DNA of 18,167 bases from positions 2,259-20,425 of the forward strand of contig NZ_DCAO01000007.1 in the NCBI RefSeq assembly GCF_002311515.1. The letters run 5' to 3'. Positions within the stretch are counted from its first letter, which is position 1. Each line of letters starts with the position of its first letter. Made by a program: the position numbers and the translations under genes. This stretch comes from Thalassospira sp. UBA1131. GTDB lineage: Bacteria; Pseudomonadota; Alphaproteobacteria; Rhodospirillales; Thalassospiraceae. Positions 1 to 6,165 of the stretch are shown piece after piece. The notes beneath the pieces are model-generated. The model searched no databases and was not told the DNA's origin. It saw only the letters and a list, made by a program, of their open reading frames with translations.

Positions 1-362
1 TGCCCGCCCAAAAGCGGGATGAAGTTATCACCGGCTTCATCAACGGCAAGCACGGCGGCGTCCTGCCATTTGCCGGCCAAAAGCGGTGCGAGTGCGCGGA
101 TCAGAATGCCTGACGCGCAGACACCAATGATGACATGATCGGATGAAAAGGTTTGTTGCAGATGCGCAATGGTATCATCAAACGCGACATCAACATCCTT
201 GACCGAAACGCGTGTGCGCAGGCCATGAACCGATGCCCCCTGCAGGCTGGATGCAATTTTACGTGCGGTCGGAAGGGCGCGCTGTGTCAGGCAGATGACC
301 GCGATCGGGGCAATTGGTGCAGTCGGCAATGCGGTTTTATTCTGGGTGTTCTGGGCGGTCAT
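1..362 (-). CDS. cobJ: CbiG N-terminal module, probable N-terminus of a CbiG-CobJ fusion (partial)
   Basis: This reading frame runs off the left edge, so only about 120 N-terminal residues are visible. After a short polar start it reads PIAVICLTQRALPTARKIAS, then VIIGVCASGILIRALAPLLA, then AVLAVDEAGDNFIPLLGG. That series (IG.CASGI..R.lAP, DE.G.f.i.LLGG) is the hallmark of the CbiG N-terminal domain, which in the anaerobic pathway opens the delta-lactone of cobalt-precorrin-5A. In many alphaproteobacteria a CbiG-like region precedes the precorrin-3B C17-methyltransferase CobJ in one polypeptide, and cobI is the usual neighbour of cobJ, so I infer that fusion. The CobJ part itself lies outside the window. 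The ATG at 362 overlaps the cobI stop in an ATGA; an in-frame ATG at 368 is the alternative start. The CbiG-N call is strong; the cobJ symbol is inference. Confidence 0.75.
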   Translation of the reverse strand, partial: MTAQNTQNKTALPTAPIAPIAVICLTQRALPTARKIASSLQGASVHGLRTRVSVKDVDVAFDDTIAHLQQTFSSDHVIIGVCASGILIRALAPLLAGKWQDAAVLAVDEAGDNFIPLLGG

Positions 363-1096
363 CGCCATGCGTCTCCGCGACGGTGGATCAGGATCATGGA
401 AAAATACGGTGCCTTGGCGTCGGCGGGCAAATCGCCCAGCGGGACCATTTTTTGGGTTTCAAGCGTCGCGCGTTCGATATAACGCGCCCGGTCCGTCAGG
501 CCGAGTTCGTTGATTACACCGCGAACCTTGGCGAAATGACGACCAAGCTTGATGATGGCGGCCGCATCGGTTTTGGCCAGCTGTTCACGCAGGCGGTCGG
601 CATCAAGCGGTCCCGGGATGACTTGCAACACGTCGTTTTTCGCGGCCAGTGGTGCGCCAAGCTGGGCGGCACAGGCCATCATAGAACTGACACCGGGAAC
701 GGTTTTGACCGGGTGGCCTGCCTCGGCCAAACGGCCAAAAAGATACATGAAGCTGCCGTAAAAGAACGGGTCACCCTCGCACAGAACTGCAACGGTTTTG
801 CCATCTGCCAGATGCTTGCCGATTTCGATGGCAGCCGCGTCATAGATCGGATCGGCCGGCTTGCCCATTTCGATGCGAATGGCGATTTCAATCCGGCCTT
901 CGGGGATGTGTGGATCAACGATCTGACGCGCCAGGCTGACGCCATCTTCAAGCGCGGGATATGCGATCACATCGGCCTTTTGCAGGATGTTATAGGCCTT
1001 AAGCGTTATCAGATCAGGCTCGCCCGGTCCAATGCCAAGACCATAGGCCGTTCCGGCAACCGGAAGGTTATCGCTTGCGGGAAATTCCGCACTCAT
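359..1096 (-). CDS. cobI: Precorrin-2 C20-methyltransferase
   Basis: CobI transfers a methyl group from S-adenosylmethionine to C20 of precorrin-2, giving precorrin-3A, in the cytoplasm. The 245-residue protein has the expected length and the tetrapyrrole-methylase landmarks: the glycine-rich loop GIGPGEPD at residues 21-28, CEGDPFFYGS at 106-115 (the EGDP SAM-binding loop typical of CobI/CbiL), and VPGVSSM at 133-139. It sits between cobL and the cbiG/cobJ gene, and both junctions are 4-bp ATGA overlaps, so translation is probably coupled from cobH through cobJ. The start at 1096 is fixed by the overlap with the cobL stop. The neighbouring cobL, cobH and cobN point to the aerobic precorrin-2 enzyme rather than the anaerobic CbiL, although sequence alone separates these poorly. 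Confidence 0.93.
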   Translation of the reverse strand: MSAEFPASDNLPVAGTAYGLGIGPGEPDLITLKAYNILQKADVIAYPALEDGVSLARQIVDPHIPEGRIEIAIRIEMGKPADPIYDAAAIEIGKHLADGKTVAVLCEGDPFFYGSFMYLFGRLAEAGHPVKTVPGVSSMMACAAQLGAPLAAKNDVLQVIPGPLDADRLREQLAKTDAAAIIKLGRHFAKVRGVINELGLTDRARYIERATLETQKMVPLGDLPADAKAPYFSMILIHRRGDAWR

Positions 1097-2346
1097 GCTT
1101 TTACTCCGAGGTAATGGGTGACCGGGGCAAGGTTGCTCCAGCCCTTGAAGCTGCCGCGCGGCACCAGTCGTGAAATCGACAGGCGCGACAAGCTGCCACC
1201 GTTTTTATTGTAAAACCGTAATAATTGTTCTTCGCCTTCAAGCGTCACCGTGTTGGCGACCAGCCGCCCGTGCGGCGGCAACAGATTCCAGCAGCTTTCA
1301 AGCAACCCATCAATCGTTATGCCCCCGCCGATGAAAATCGCATCGGGTTTGGGCAGGCGATCGGCAAAACTCAGTGCTTCTTCAATGGATTTCTGTTCAA
1401 TCGCAAGGGTCGGAACGCCAAGGCGAATGGCGTTCTTCTTGATCATCGCGCAGCGCTCGCCGTCGCGTTCAATCGCAACAGCCCGACCGCCCATGCGTTT
1501 CCATTCAATCGAAATCGACCCGCACCCGGCACCCAGATCCCACAAAACACCGCCGTCAAACGGCGCCAGGGATGACAGCGTCTGCGCGCGGATTTCCGAT
1601 TTTGTGATCATGCCATCATGGATAAAGGCATCATCAGGCAGTCCCGGTCCCTTGGGCAGCGGTTTGGCGTTTGGCCCGGCTTCAAGATCGATCATGATCA
1701 GATTAAGCGGGTCGACTGATTTGATATCGGGCATCGAGGTTGCGGTTGATTGCCAGGTGCGCGCTGTTTGCGTGGTAATGCGCTCTTCCGGGCCGCCAAG
1801 CCGCTCGCAAACCGACATGCGGCTTTGATCAAAACCGGCTTCACATAGCATGACGGCGACAAGGGCCGGGGTCGAGCCGTCTGCACTGAGTGCGATCAGT
1901 TTGCCATGCGGACGCAAATGGGCGCGCAATGCTTCCGGATCACGGCCATGTAGTGTAATCACATCACACTCGGCCAGTGGCCAGCCAAGCCTGGAGGCTG
2001 CCAGAGAAATGCTTGATGGCGCCGGGATGGCATATATTGGTTCGGGTCCGAAATATTTAATCAGTGTGTTGCCCACACCAAAATACATCGGATCACCGCT
2101 GGCCAGCACGACCGGGTTCTGATCAAGGCAATCTTCGATCAGCGGCAGGTTAGCTTCAAATGGCGTAATCCATTTGTTCTGGGTTGCGGTGTTGGAGCCG
2201 GGCAGCATGGCGATATGGCGTGTACCGCCAAAAATGACGCTGGCATTTTCAAGGATGCTGCGCGCCATGGGTGAAAGGCTTTCATAGCCATCTTCGCCAA
2301 TGCCAATAACCGTGATCCGTCCCTTGATCGGTGCCTGTTCGTTCAT
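1093..2346 (-). CDS. cobL: Precorrin-6Y C5,15-methyltransferase (decarboxylating), CbiE-CbiT fusion
   Basis: CobL methylates C5 and C15 of precorrin-6B and decarboxylates the C12 acetate chain to give precorrin-8X. The 417 residues contain two fused methyltransferases. Residues 1 to about 210 are the CbiE-type tetrapyrrole methylase, with VIGIGEDG at 13-20 and LASGDPMYFGVG at 81-92. Residues about 235 to 417 are the CbiT-type Rossmann methyltransferase, with DGMITKSEIRA at 244-254, the SAM-binding loop LWDLGAGCGSISIEW at 268-282, and AIFIGGG at 346-352. Full length is normal for fused CobL; anaerobic organisms usually have the two halves as separate genes. ATGA overlaps join it to cobH upstream and cobI downstream. 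No frameshift or missing landmark is visible. Confidence 0.95.
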   Translation of the reverse strand: MNEQAPIKGRITVIGIGEDGYESLSPMARSILENASVIFGGTRHIAMLPGSNTATQNKWITPFEANLPLIEDCLDQNPVVLASGDPMYFGVGNTLIKYFGPEPIYAIPAPSSISLAASRLGWPLAECDVITLHGRDPEALRAHLRPHGKLIALSADGSTPALVAVMLCEAGFDQSRMSVCERLGGPEERITTQTARTWQSTATSMPDIKSVDPLNLIMIDLEAGPNAKPLPKGPGLPDDAFIHDGMITKSEIRAQTLSSLAPFDGGVLWDLGAGCGSISIEWKRMGGRAVAIERDGERCAMIKKNAIRLGVPTLAIEQKSIEEALSFADRLPKPDAIFIGGGITIDGLLESCWNLLPPHGRLVANTVTLEGEEQLLRFYNKNGGSLSRLSISRLVPRGSFKGWSNLAPVTHYLGVKA

Positions 2347-3026
2347 GATGCACCCCCTGATTTGCGGTCAAAGGTCCCATCAGGTGTCGTTTCGTCGTCG
2401 CGCGCCAGACGCGTCAAGGCATTGATCGTGGCGGCTGTTACCGCACTGCCGCCAAATCGACCGCGCAGCGTGACAAAGGGAATGCCATTGGCATGTTCAA
2501 TCAACGCATCCTTGCTTTCAGCCGCCCCGACAAAGCCGACCGGCATGCCGACAATGGCCGCTGGTTTATTCAACCGTCCGTCATGGATCGCTTCAAGCAA
2601 ATGGAAAAGGGCAGTCGGCGCGTTGCCGATGGCAATTATTGCGCCTTCGATATGATCTGCCCAGGCCTCAACCGCGGCGGCAGATCGTGTGGTTTCCATT
2701 CGGGCGGCCAGATCGTGCGTATTGCCGTCATTGAGCGTGCAAAGAACCGGGTTCTGACTGGGCAGAAGCCGGGAAATGATGCCATGACGCACCATTTCCG
2801 CATCACACAGGATCGGTTTTCCGCGACTTAATGCCGCTGTGGCAGCATTCACCACATTACCGCCAAAGGCGATCTGATCGGCCATTTCGACCATGCCGCA
2901 GGCGTGAATGATACGAATGGCAACCGGTCGCTCAGCGTCTGAAAAGCGCGCAAGGTTCGCCTCGGCCTCGATGGTTGCAAAGCTTTTGGCATAGATTTCC
3001 TGCGGGTCACGCAGATAGTCAAACAT
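2343..3026 (-). CDS. cobH: Precorrin-8X methylmutase
   Basis: CobH moves the methyl group from C11 to C12 of precorrin-8X, forming hydrogenobyrinic acid. The 227-residue protein carries the family core: RIIHACGMVEMADQI at 38-52, in which His41 matches the catalytic histidine of the methylmutases, then KPILCDAEMVRHGI near 70-83, GNAPTAL at 134-140, GMPVGFVGAAESK at 160-172, and GRFGGSAVTAATINAL at 189-204. It lies 33 bp after the cbiX stop and overlaps cobL by 4 bp. A perfect 9-bp hairpin sits in the gap from cbiX and could affect how much message reaches cobH. Apart from the last few residues, the protein is conserved in type from end to end. Confidence 0.95.
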   Translation of the reverse strand: MFDYLRDPQEIYAKSFATIEAEANLARFSDAERPVAIRIIHACGMVEMADQIAFGGNVVNAATAALSRGKPILCDAEMVRHGIISRLLPSQNPVLCTLNDGNTHDLAARMETTRSAAAVEAWADHIEGAIIAIGNAPTALFHLLEAIHDGRLNKPAAIVGMPVGFVGAAESKDALIEHANGIPFVTLRGRFGGSAVTAATINALTRLARDDETTPDGTFDRKSGGAS

Positions 3027-3051
3027 TGCCGCGCCTTTCAGAAGATGGGGG

Positions 3052-3074
3052 TCGACCGGTCAGGAACCGGTCGA
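3052..3074 (-). repeat. Perfect 9-bp hairpin at the cbiX-cobH junction
   Basis: TCGACCGGT at 3052-3060 is the exact inverse complement of ACCGGTCGA at 3066-3074, with a 5-base loop. It spans the cbiX stop codon, just upstream of cobH in the same transcript. No run of T follows it on the minus strand (the next bases are C-rich), so it is not a standard intrinsic terminator. It could stabilise an mRNA end or slow ribosomes. That it forms in RNA is inferred from base pairing only. Confidence 0.5.
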
Positions 3075-4085
3075 TTTCGTCGCGTCGTCATGATCATGGG
3101 AATGGCTGTGCCCGTGATCATGGCTGTGGCCATGGGTATGACCGTGATCGTGGTGATGCCCGTGGCCGTGATGGTGGTGATGGCCATGATCATGGCTGTG
3201 TCCATCGGTGCCAATGCCCATCACATGGTGATGGTGACCGACCTGCGGGGTGCCGACATCGCCTTCATAACCAATGATCTGCTCACGATACTTGCAAAGC
3301 TGGCAGTTCATATTGTTGTCGCCGGTATCAATCTCGGTCAGACGTTCGGCAAAGCTTTCAAGAACCATCGGGTGGTCCTTGAGGTAGCCTGCCTTGATGA
3401 ATTCAACATCACCAAATTCAGCCGCGACTTCATCGGTATGGCTATAGATTCGGTCAATCAGAATGCCGGCAAACAGGAAATACGGGAAGACGACAACGCG
3501 CTTGTATCCCAGTTTCATCGCTTCGCGCAGGCCCGCATTGACGCGCGGATGGGCAACACCGGAATAGCTGATTTCGGTGCGGCCAAAGCCCATGCCTTCC
3601 TGAAGCATACGGGCAACCTTATAAACATTGGAATTGGCGTCCGGGTCATTGGTGCCGCGCCCAACCACCATCAACAGGGTGTCTTTGCGATCTACGCTGT
3701 CATCAGCACCTGCAAGGGCTTCTTCGATGCGTTCCTTTGCTGCCATCAGAAGCTTGGGATCAATGGCAAGATCGCGGCCGAAAAGCACTTCGATATCGGG
3801 ATTTTCATGGGCGAAATTGTTTACTTCGCTCGGCAGGTCGTTTTTGACGTGACCGGCGGCAAACAGCATACCGGGAAGGGCGTAGATTTTCTTGTGGCCC
3901 ATGGCTTTGAGCTTTTCAAAACCATCACGCAGGATCGGGTGGGCAAATTCGAGAAAGCCGCTTTCGACATCGTAGTCGGCCAGGTGGGTCTGTTTCATAG
4001 CTTCAACCATGGCGTTGAACTGTGAAACCGCGCGTTCGTCGCGCGAACCATGACCGCAAATCATTACTGCGCCTTTGGGGGACAT
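3060..4085 (-). CDS. cbiX: Sirohydrochlorin chelatase CbiX, with MxCxxC motif and histidine-rich tail
   Basis: CbiX-type chelatases insert Co2+ (or Fe2+, for sirohaem) into sirohydrochlorin. The 341-residue protein has the long, two-domain form: CGHGSRD at 10-16 (His12) and AAGHVKND at 76-83 (His79) match the metal-site histidines of the first domain, followed by a second chelatase-like domain with VVGRGTNDPDAN near 140-151. MNCQLC at 259-264 matches the MxCxxC motif linked to an Fe-S centre in long CbiX proteins. Residues 284-333 are extremely histidine-rich, with about 26 His in the last 60 residues, a likely cobalt or nickel store. I chose ATG 4085 because AAGGAG lies 9 bases upstream; an in-frame ATG at 4142 would add a poorly supported extension. 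It is first in the cobH-cobL-cobI-cobJ operon. The metal used in vivo is not decided by sequence. Confidence 0.9.
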   Translation of the reverse strand: MSPKGAVMICGHGSRDERAVSQFNAMVEAMKQTHLADYDVESGFLEFAHPILRDGFEKLKAMGHKKIYALPGMLFAAGHVKNDLPSEVNNFAHENPDIEVLFGRDLAIDPKLLMAAKERIEEALAGADDSVDRKDTLLMVVGRGTNDPDANSNVYKVARMLQEGMGFGRTEISYSGVAHPRVNAGLREAMKLGYKRVVVFPYFLFAGILIDRIYSHTDEVAAEFGDVEFIKAGYLKDHPMVLESFAERLTEIDTGDNNMNCQLCKYREQIIGYEGDVGTPQVGHHHHVMGIGTDGHSHDHGHHHHHGHGHHHDHGHTHGHSHDHGHSHSHDHDDATKSTGS

Positions 4086-4094
4086 AAAAGGCTG

Positions 4095-4100
4095 CTCCTT
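4095..4100 (-). promoter_or_regulatory. Ribosome binding site that fixes the cbiX start
   Basis: On the minus strand AAGGAG is followed by nine bases and then the ATG at 4085. It is one of the best Shine-Dalgarno matches in the window. It supports the 341-residue product over the longer frame starting at 4142. Confidence 0.8.
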
Positions 4101-4153
4101 TGTCTCTCTTTGATGGTGTTCTTCACATGACATTGTTGCCATGCGGTACCCGA

Positions 4154-4217
4154 TGCCACCCCCGTTTTCACCGATTGGCTTGCGGAATGCAAGCGGCAGC
4201 TACGCCAAGAGGGGGCA
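4154..4217 (-). promoter_or_regulatory. Possible structured element in the cbiX leader
   Basis: TGCC-A-CCC at 4154-4161 can pair with GGGGGCA at 4211-4217 (seven pairs with a one-base bulge). Inside this, GCTTGC at 4178-4183 pairs perfectly with GCAAGC at 4189-4194 across a 5-base loop. TTGGC at 4175-4179 and GCCAA at 4204-4208 form a competing pairing. It lies 69-132 bases upstream of the cbiX start, where a regulatory leader would be. Folding is by eye only and no known family is recognised. Confidence 0.3.
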
Positions 4218-4516
4218 CAAGGGGCTTTGGTGATGAAAATACTACTTATTGTGGGCCGGTTATGGTCTGGTATCGAATATGTTGTGGGCGGGCTCAGTCC
4301 TTCGGTTATGGCTGGTGATCAGCTTTGAGTGTTTTGCGTTACGCACTGCGGGGCAAACAGGATTGACCAACATAACTTATGATAAAATAAAAATTCGTAT
4401 GAAATTTATTTATCAAAGCAAAAATCAGATGGCAAATTTCGGCGCATCAATTTGGTTCGTACATTCACCATGTCATTCTGATTGACGGGTTGGCGATCAC
4501 CGCGCACATTGCCGCC

Positions 4517-5533
4517 ATGGAACCGACATTCACCGATTTTCTGATCCCGGAACCTGCGTTTTTCGGGCCGCTTTTTTCAATGCTGGTGCTGGCACTGCTG
4601 CTGGATGCGGTGTTTGGTGACTTCCCGTGGCTGTTTAGCCGGATCGGGCACCCTGTGGTGTGGATTGGCAATCTGATTGCGTGGTTCGAAAGGCGCCTGA
4701 ACCGCACAGATCGCAGCAACCCGGACCGACTTTTGCGCGGTGCTTTGACCAGTCTGATCGTGATTGCGGTCGCTGCGGCTTTCGGTGGAGCGGTGCAGTT
4801 TGTCTCATCACTTGGCGACGTTTTTAGAGCGCCCGAAGTCCTTTTGGTGGCGGTTCTGATTGCCCAAAAAGGCCTTTATCAACACGTAAAGGCCGTTTCA
4901 AACGCGCTTAAGAAAGATGGTATCGCTGGTGGCCGCAAGGCGGTTTCGATGATCGTCGGGCGCAACCCCGATACGCTTGATGAGGCCGGGGTCAGCCGGG
5001 CAGCCATTGAAAGTTGTGCAGAAAACTTCTCAGATGGGGTTGTTGCGCCACTGTTTTGGTATGTGGTCGGTGGGCCGATTGGCATTTGTGCCTACAAGGC
5101 GATCAACACACTTGATTCGATGATTGGTCATCGCAACGAACGCTATCTCTATTTCGGTAAGTTCGCTGCGCGACTTGATGACGTTGCGAACTTTATCCCC
5201 GCACGGATTGCCGCTAGCGTGATTTGCCTTGCCGCCCTGATCGGTAAGAAAACAAGTGGCAAAGCTGCCTGGCAGACCATGGTGTCAGATGCAAAAAAGC
5301 ATAAATCGCCCAATGCCGGTTGGCAGGAAGCAGCCTTCGCCGGGGCGCTTGAAATCGCCCTTGCCGGGCCGCGCCAGTATGGCAGCGAAATGGTCGATGA
5401 TCCGTATATTGGCAATGGTCGTTCCGATCTGACCGCTGTTGATATCGACCGTGCGCTGAAACTTTTTACAACCTCCTGCCTGATAAATGCGGCATGGCCG
5501 ATTGTTCTTAAAGTTCTCTGGGTCGGGCTATGA
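4517..5533 (+). CDS. cobD: Adenosylcobinamide-phosphate synthase (CobD/CbiB)
   Basis: This integral membrane enzyme joins adenosylcobyric acid to (R)-1-amino-2-propanol or its phosphate. Visible landmarks in the 338-residue product are LLLDAVFGD near 27-35, HPVVWIG at 45-51, IVGRNPDTLD near 146-155, ESCAENFSDGVVAPLFW at 165-181, NTLDSMIGH at 197-205 and NFIPAR near 225-230. Several hydrophobic segments fit a membrane protein: about 17-33, 76-100, 173-192 and 228-241. The start is uncertain. ATG 4517 gives a normal CobD N-terminus, while an in-frame TTG at 4490 would add nine residues; neither has a clear Shine-Dalgarno. The gene ends in an ATGA overlap with the next gene. The threonine-phosphate decarboxylase gene that often accompanies cobD is not adjacent. 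Confidence 0.93.
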   Translation: MEPTFTDFLIPEPAFFGPLFSMLVLALLLDAVFGDFPWLFSRIGHPVVWIGNLIAWFERRLNRTDRSNPDRLLRGALTSLIVIAVAAAFGGAVQFVSSLGDVFRAPEVLLVAVLIAQKGLYQHVKAVSNALKKDGIAGGRKAVSMIVGRNPDTLDEAGVSRAAIESCAENFSDGVVAPLFWYVVGGPIGICAYKAINTLDSMIGHRNERYLYFGKFAARLDDVANFIPARIAASVICLAALIGKKTSGKAAWQTMVSDAKKHKSPNAGWQEAAFAGALEIALAGPRQYGSEMVDDPYIGNGRSDLTAVDIDRALKLFTTSCLINAAWPIVLKVLWVGL

Positions 5534-6156
5534 GTGCCGGGCAGCGTGCCAATGATATTCCGTTGGGCCGCGAATTTCTTGAAGGCATCCTGCAAAACCG
5601 CACCAACCAAATCATTCTCGACCGGTTTTCAGCCTTCGGGATTAAAGACTGGTGGCTGACAGCCGGATGCCTTGCGCAGACGATCTGGAACATCACGGCC
5701 AATCGTGCCCCGGGTTCCGATATTGCCGACTATGATCTTTTTTATTTCGATCCCGATACGTCATGGCAGGCCGAAGATCGCTTGATCGCCCAAGGTGCTG
5801 AATTGTTTGCGGATATCCCGGTTTCAATCGAAATTCGCAATCAGGCGCGTGTGCCGATCTGGTATCCGGAAAAATTCGGTGTCCCTTACGGTGCTGTGAC
5901 TGCTGCCAGTGATGGCATTGATCGCTTTGCCTACCAGACAACTGCCATTGGCGTGCGCCAGGATGCGGGCAATAGCGGAATGGACGCCTATCGCATTCAT
6001 GCGCCGTTTGGCCTTGCTGCTGTCATGGAAGGTCGGGTGATCCCGAACACGGTTTTGCCCGTCAAAGAGGTGTATGACGCCAAGGTTGGGCGTTGGCAAA
6101 AGACATGGCCGGATCTGGTGATAACGCCCTGGCCGGATGAAGAAGGTCAGGCTTAA
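5530..6156 (+). CDS. COG3575/DUF925-like nucleotidyltransferase family protein
   Basis: The 208-residue protein resembles the DUF925 (NTP_transf_6) group of predicted polymerase-beta-type nucleotidyltransferases. The key region is WWLTAGCLAQTIWN at 41-54, followed by DIADYDLFYFD at 64-74, where Asp67 and Asp69 form a DxD-like metal pair; the conserved-looking RIHAPFGL lies near 155-162. No substrate is established for the family as far as I know. The start codon overlaps the cobD stop (ATGA), so it is co-transcribed and probably translationally coupled with cobD. Its stop lies 9 bp from the convergent hldE stop. No signal peptide or membrane segment is visible, so it should be cytoplasmic. 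A cobalamin role is suggested only by position; genomic hitch-hiking is an equally open explanation. Confidence 0.75.
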   Translation: MSAGQRANDIPLGREFLEGILQNRTNQIILDRFSAFGIKDWWLTAGCLAQTIWNITANRAPGSDIADYDLFYFDPDTSWQAEDRLIAQGAELFADIPVSIEIRNQARVPIWYPEKFGVPYGAVTAASDGIDRFAYQTTAIGVRQDAGNSGMDAYRIHAPFGLAAVMEGRVIPNTVLPVKEVYDAKVGRWQKTWPDLVITPWPDEEGQA

Positions 6157-6165
6157 TTCAGACGC

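Larger units (their letters stand above)
4086..4516. promoter_or_regulatory. Divergent intergenic region between cbiX and cobD
   Basis: About 430 bp without a convincing gene separate two divergent cobalamin transcripts. The part at about 4370-4440 is strikingly AT-rich compared with its surroundings and is the best place for the promoters of both directions; I cannot pick a single -35/-10 pair. The part at about 4143-4370 would be the long untranslated leader of cbiX. It contains a possible two-tier stem-loop (listed separately). It does not contain a recognisable B12 box, so I do not call a riboswitch. The small frames here have low-quality, unconserved-looking translations. Confidence 0.5.

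Noticed and set aside
314..1114. A 266-codon plus-strand frame opposite cobI
   Set aside because: Its translation shows no family motif, whereas the minus strand encodes an intact CobI with overlapping neighbours.
3090..3240. Repetitive DNA resembling a short tandem repeat array or CRISPR-like pattern
   Set aside because: It is the degenerate coding sequence for the His/Gly/Asp/Ser tail of CbiX. There are no regular repeats with unique spacers.
3045..4025. A 326-codon open frame on the plus strand opposite cbiX, with a Met/Val/Ala-rich start that resembles a membrane segment
   Set aside because: It is the complement of the histidine-rich codons of cbiX. The minus strand has clear chelatase motifs and a strong ribosome site, so this is a shadow.
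4143..4380. Possible second B12 riboswitch upstream of cbiX: the minus strand has GCCCCGCAGTG and, further on, AGCCATAACCGAAGG, loosely like the core
   Set aside because: The AACTG core, the GGGAA/GGTG blocks and the B12 box are missing or out of place, so the resemblance is weak. An Infernal search with RF00174 would settle it.
4100..4485. Two small plus-strand frames (about 72 and 78 codons) in the cbiX-cobD gap
   Set aside because: They lack ribosome sites and protein-like composition, and they overlap each other in a region expected to be regulatory.
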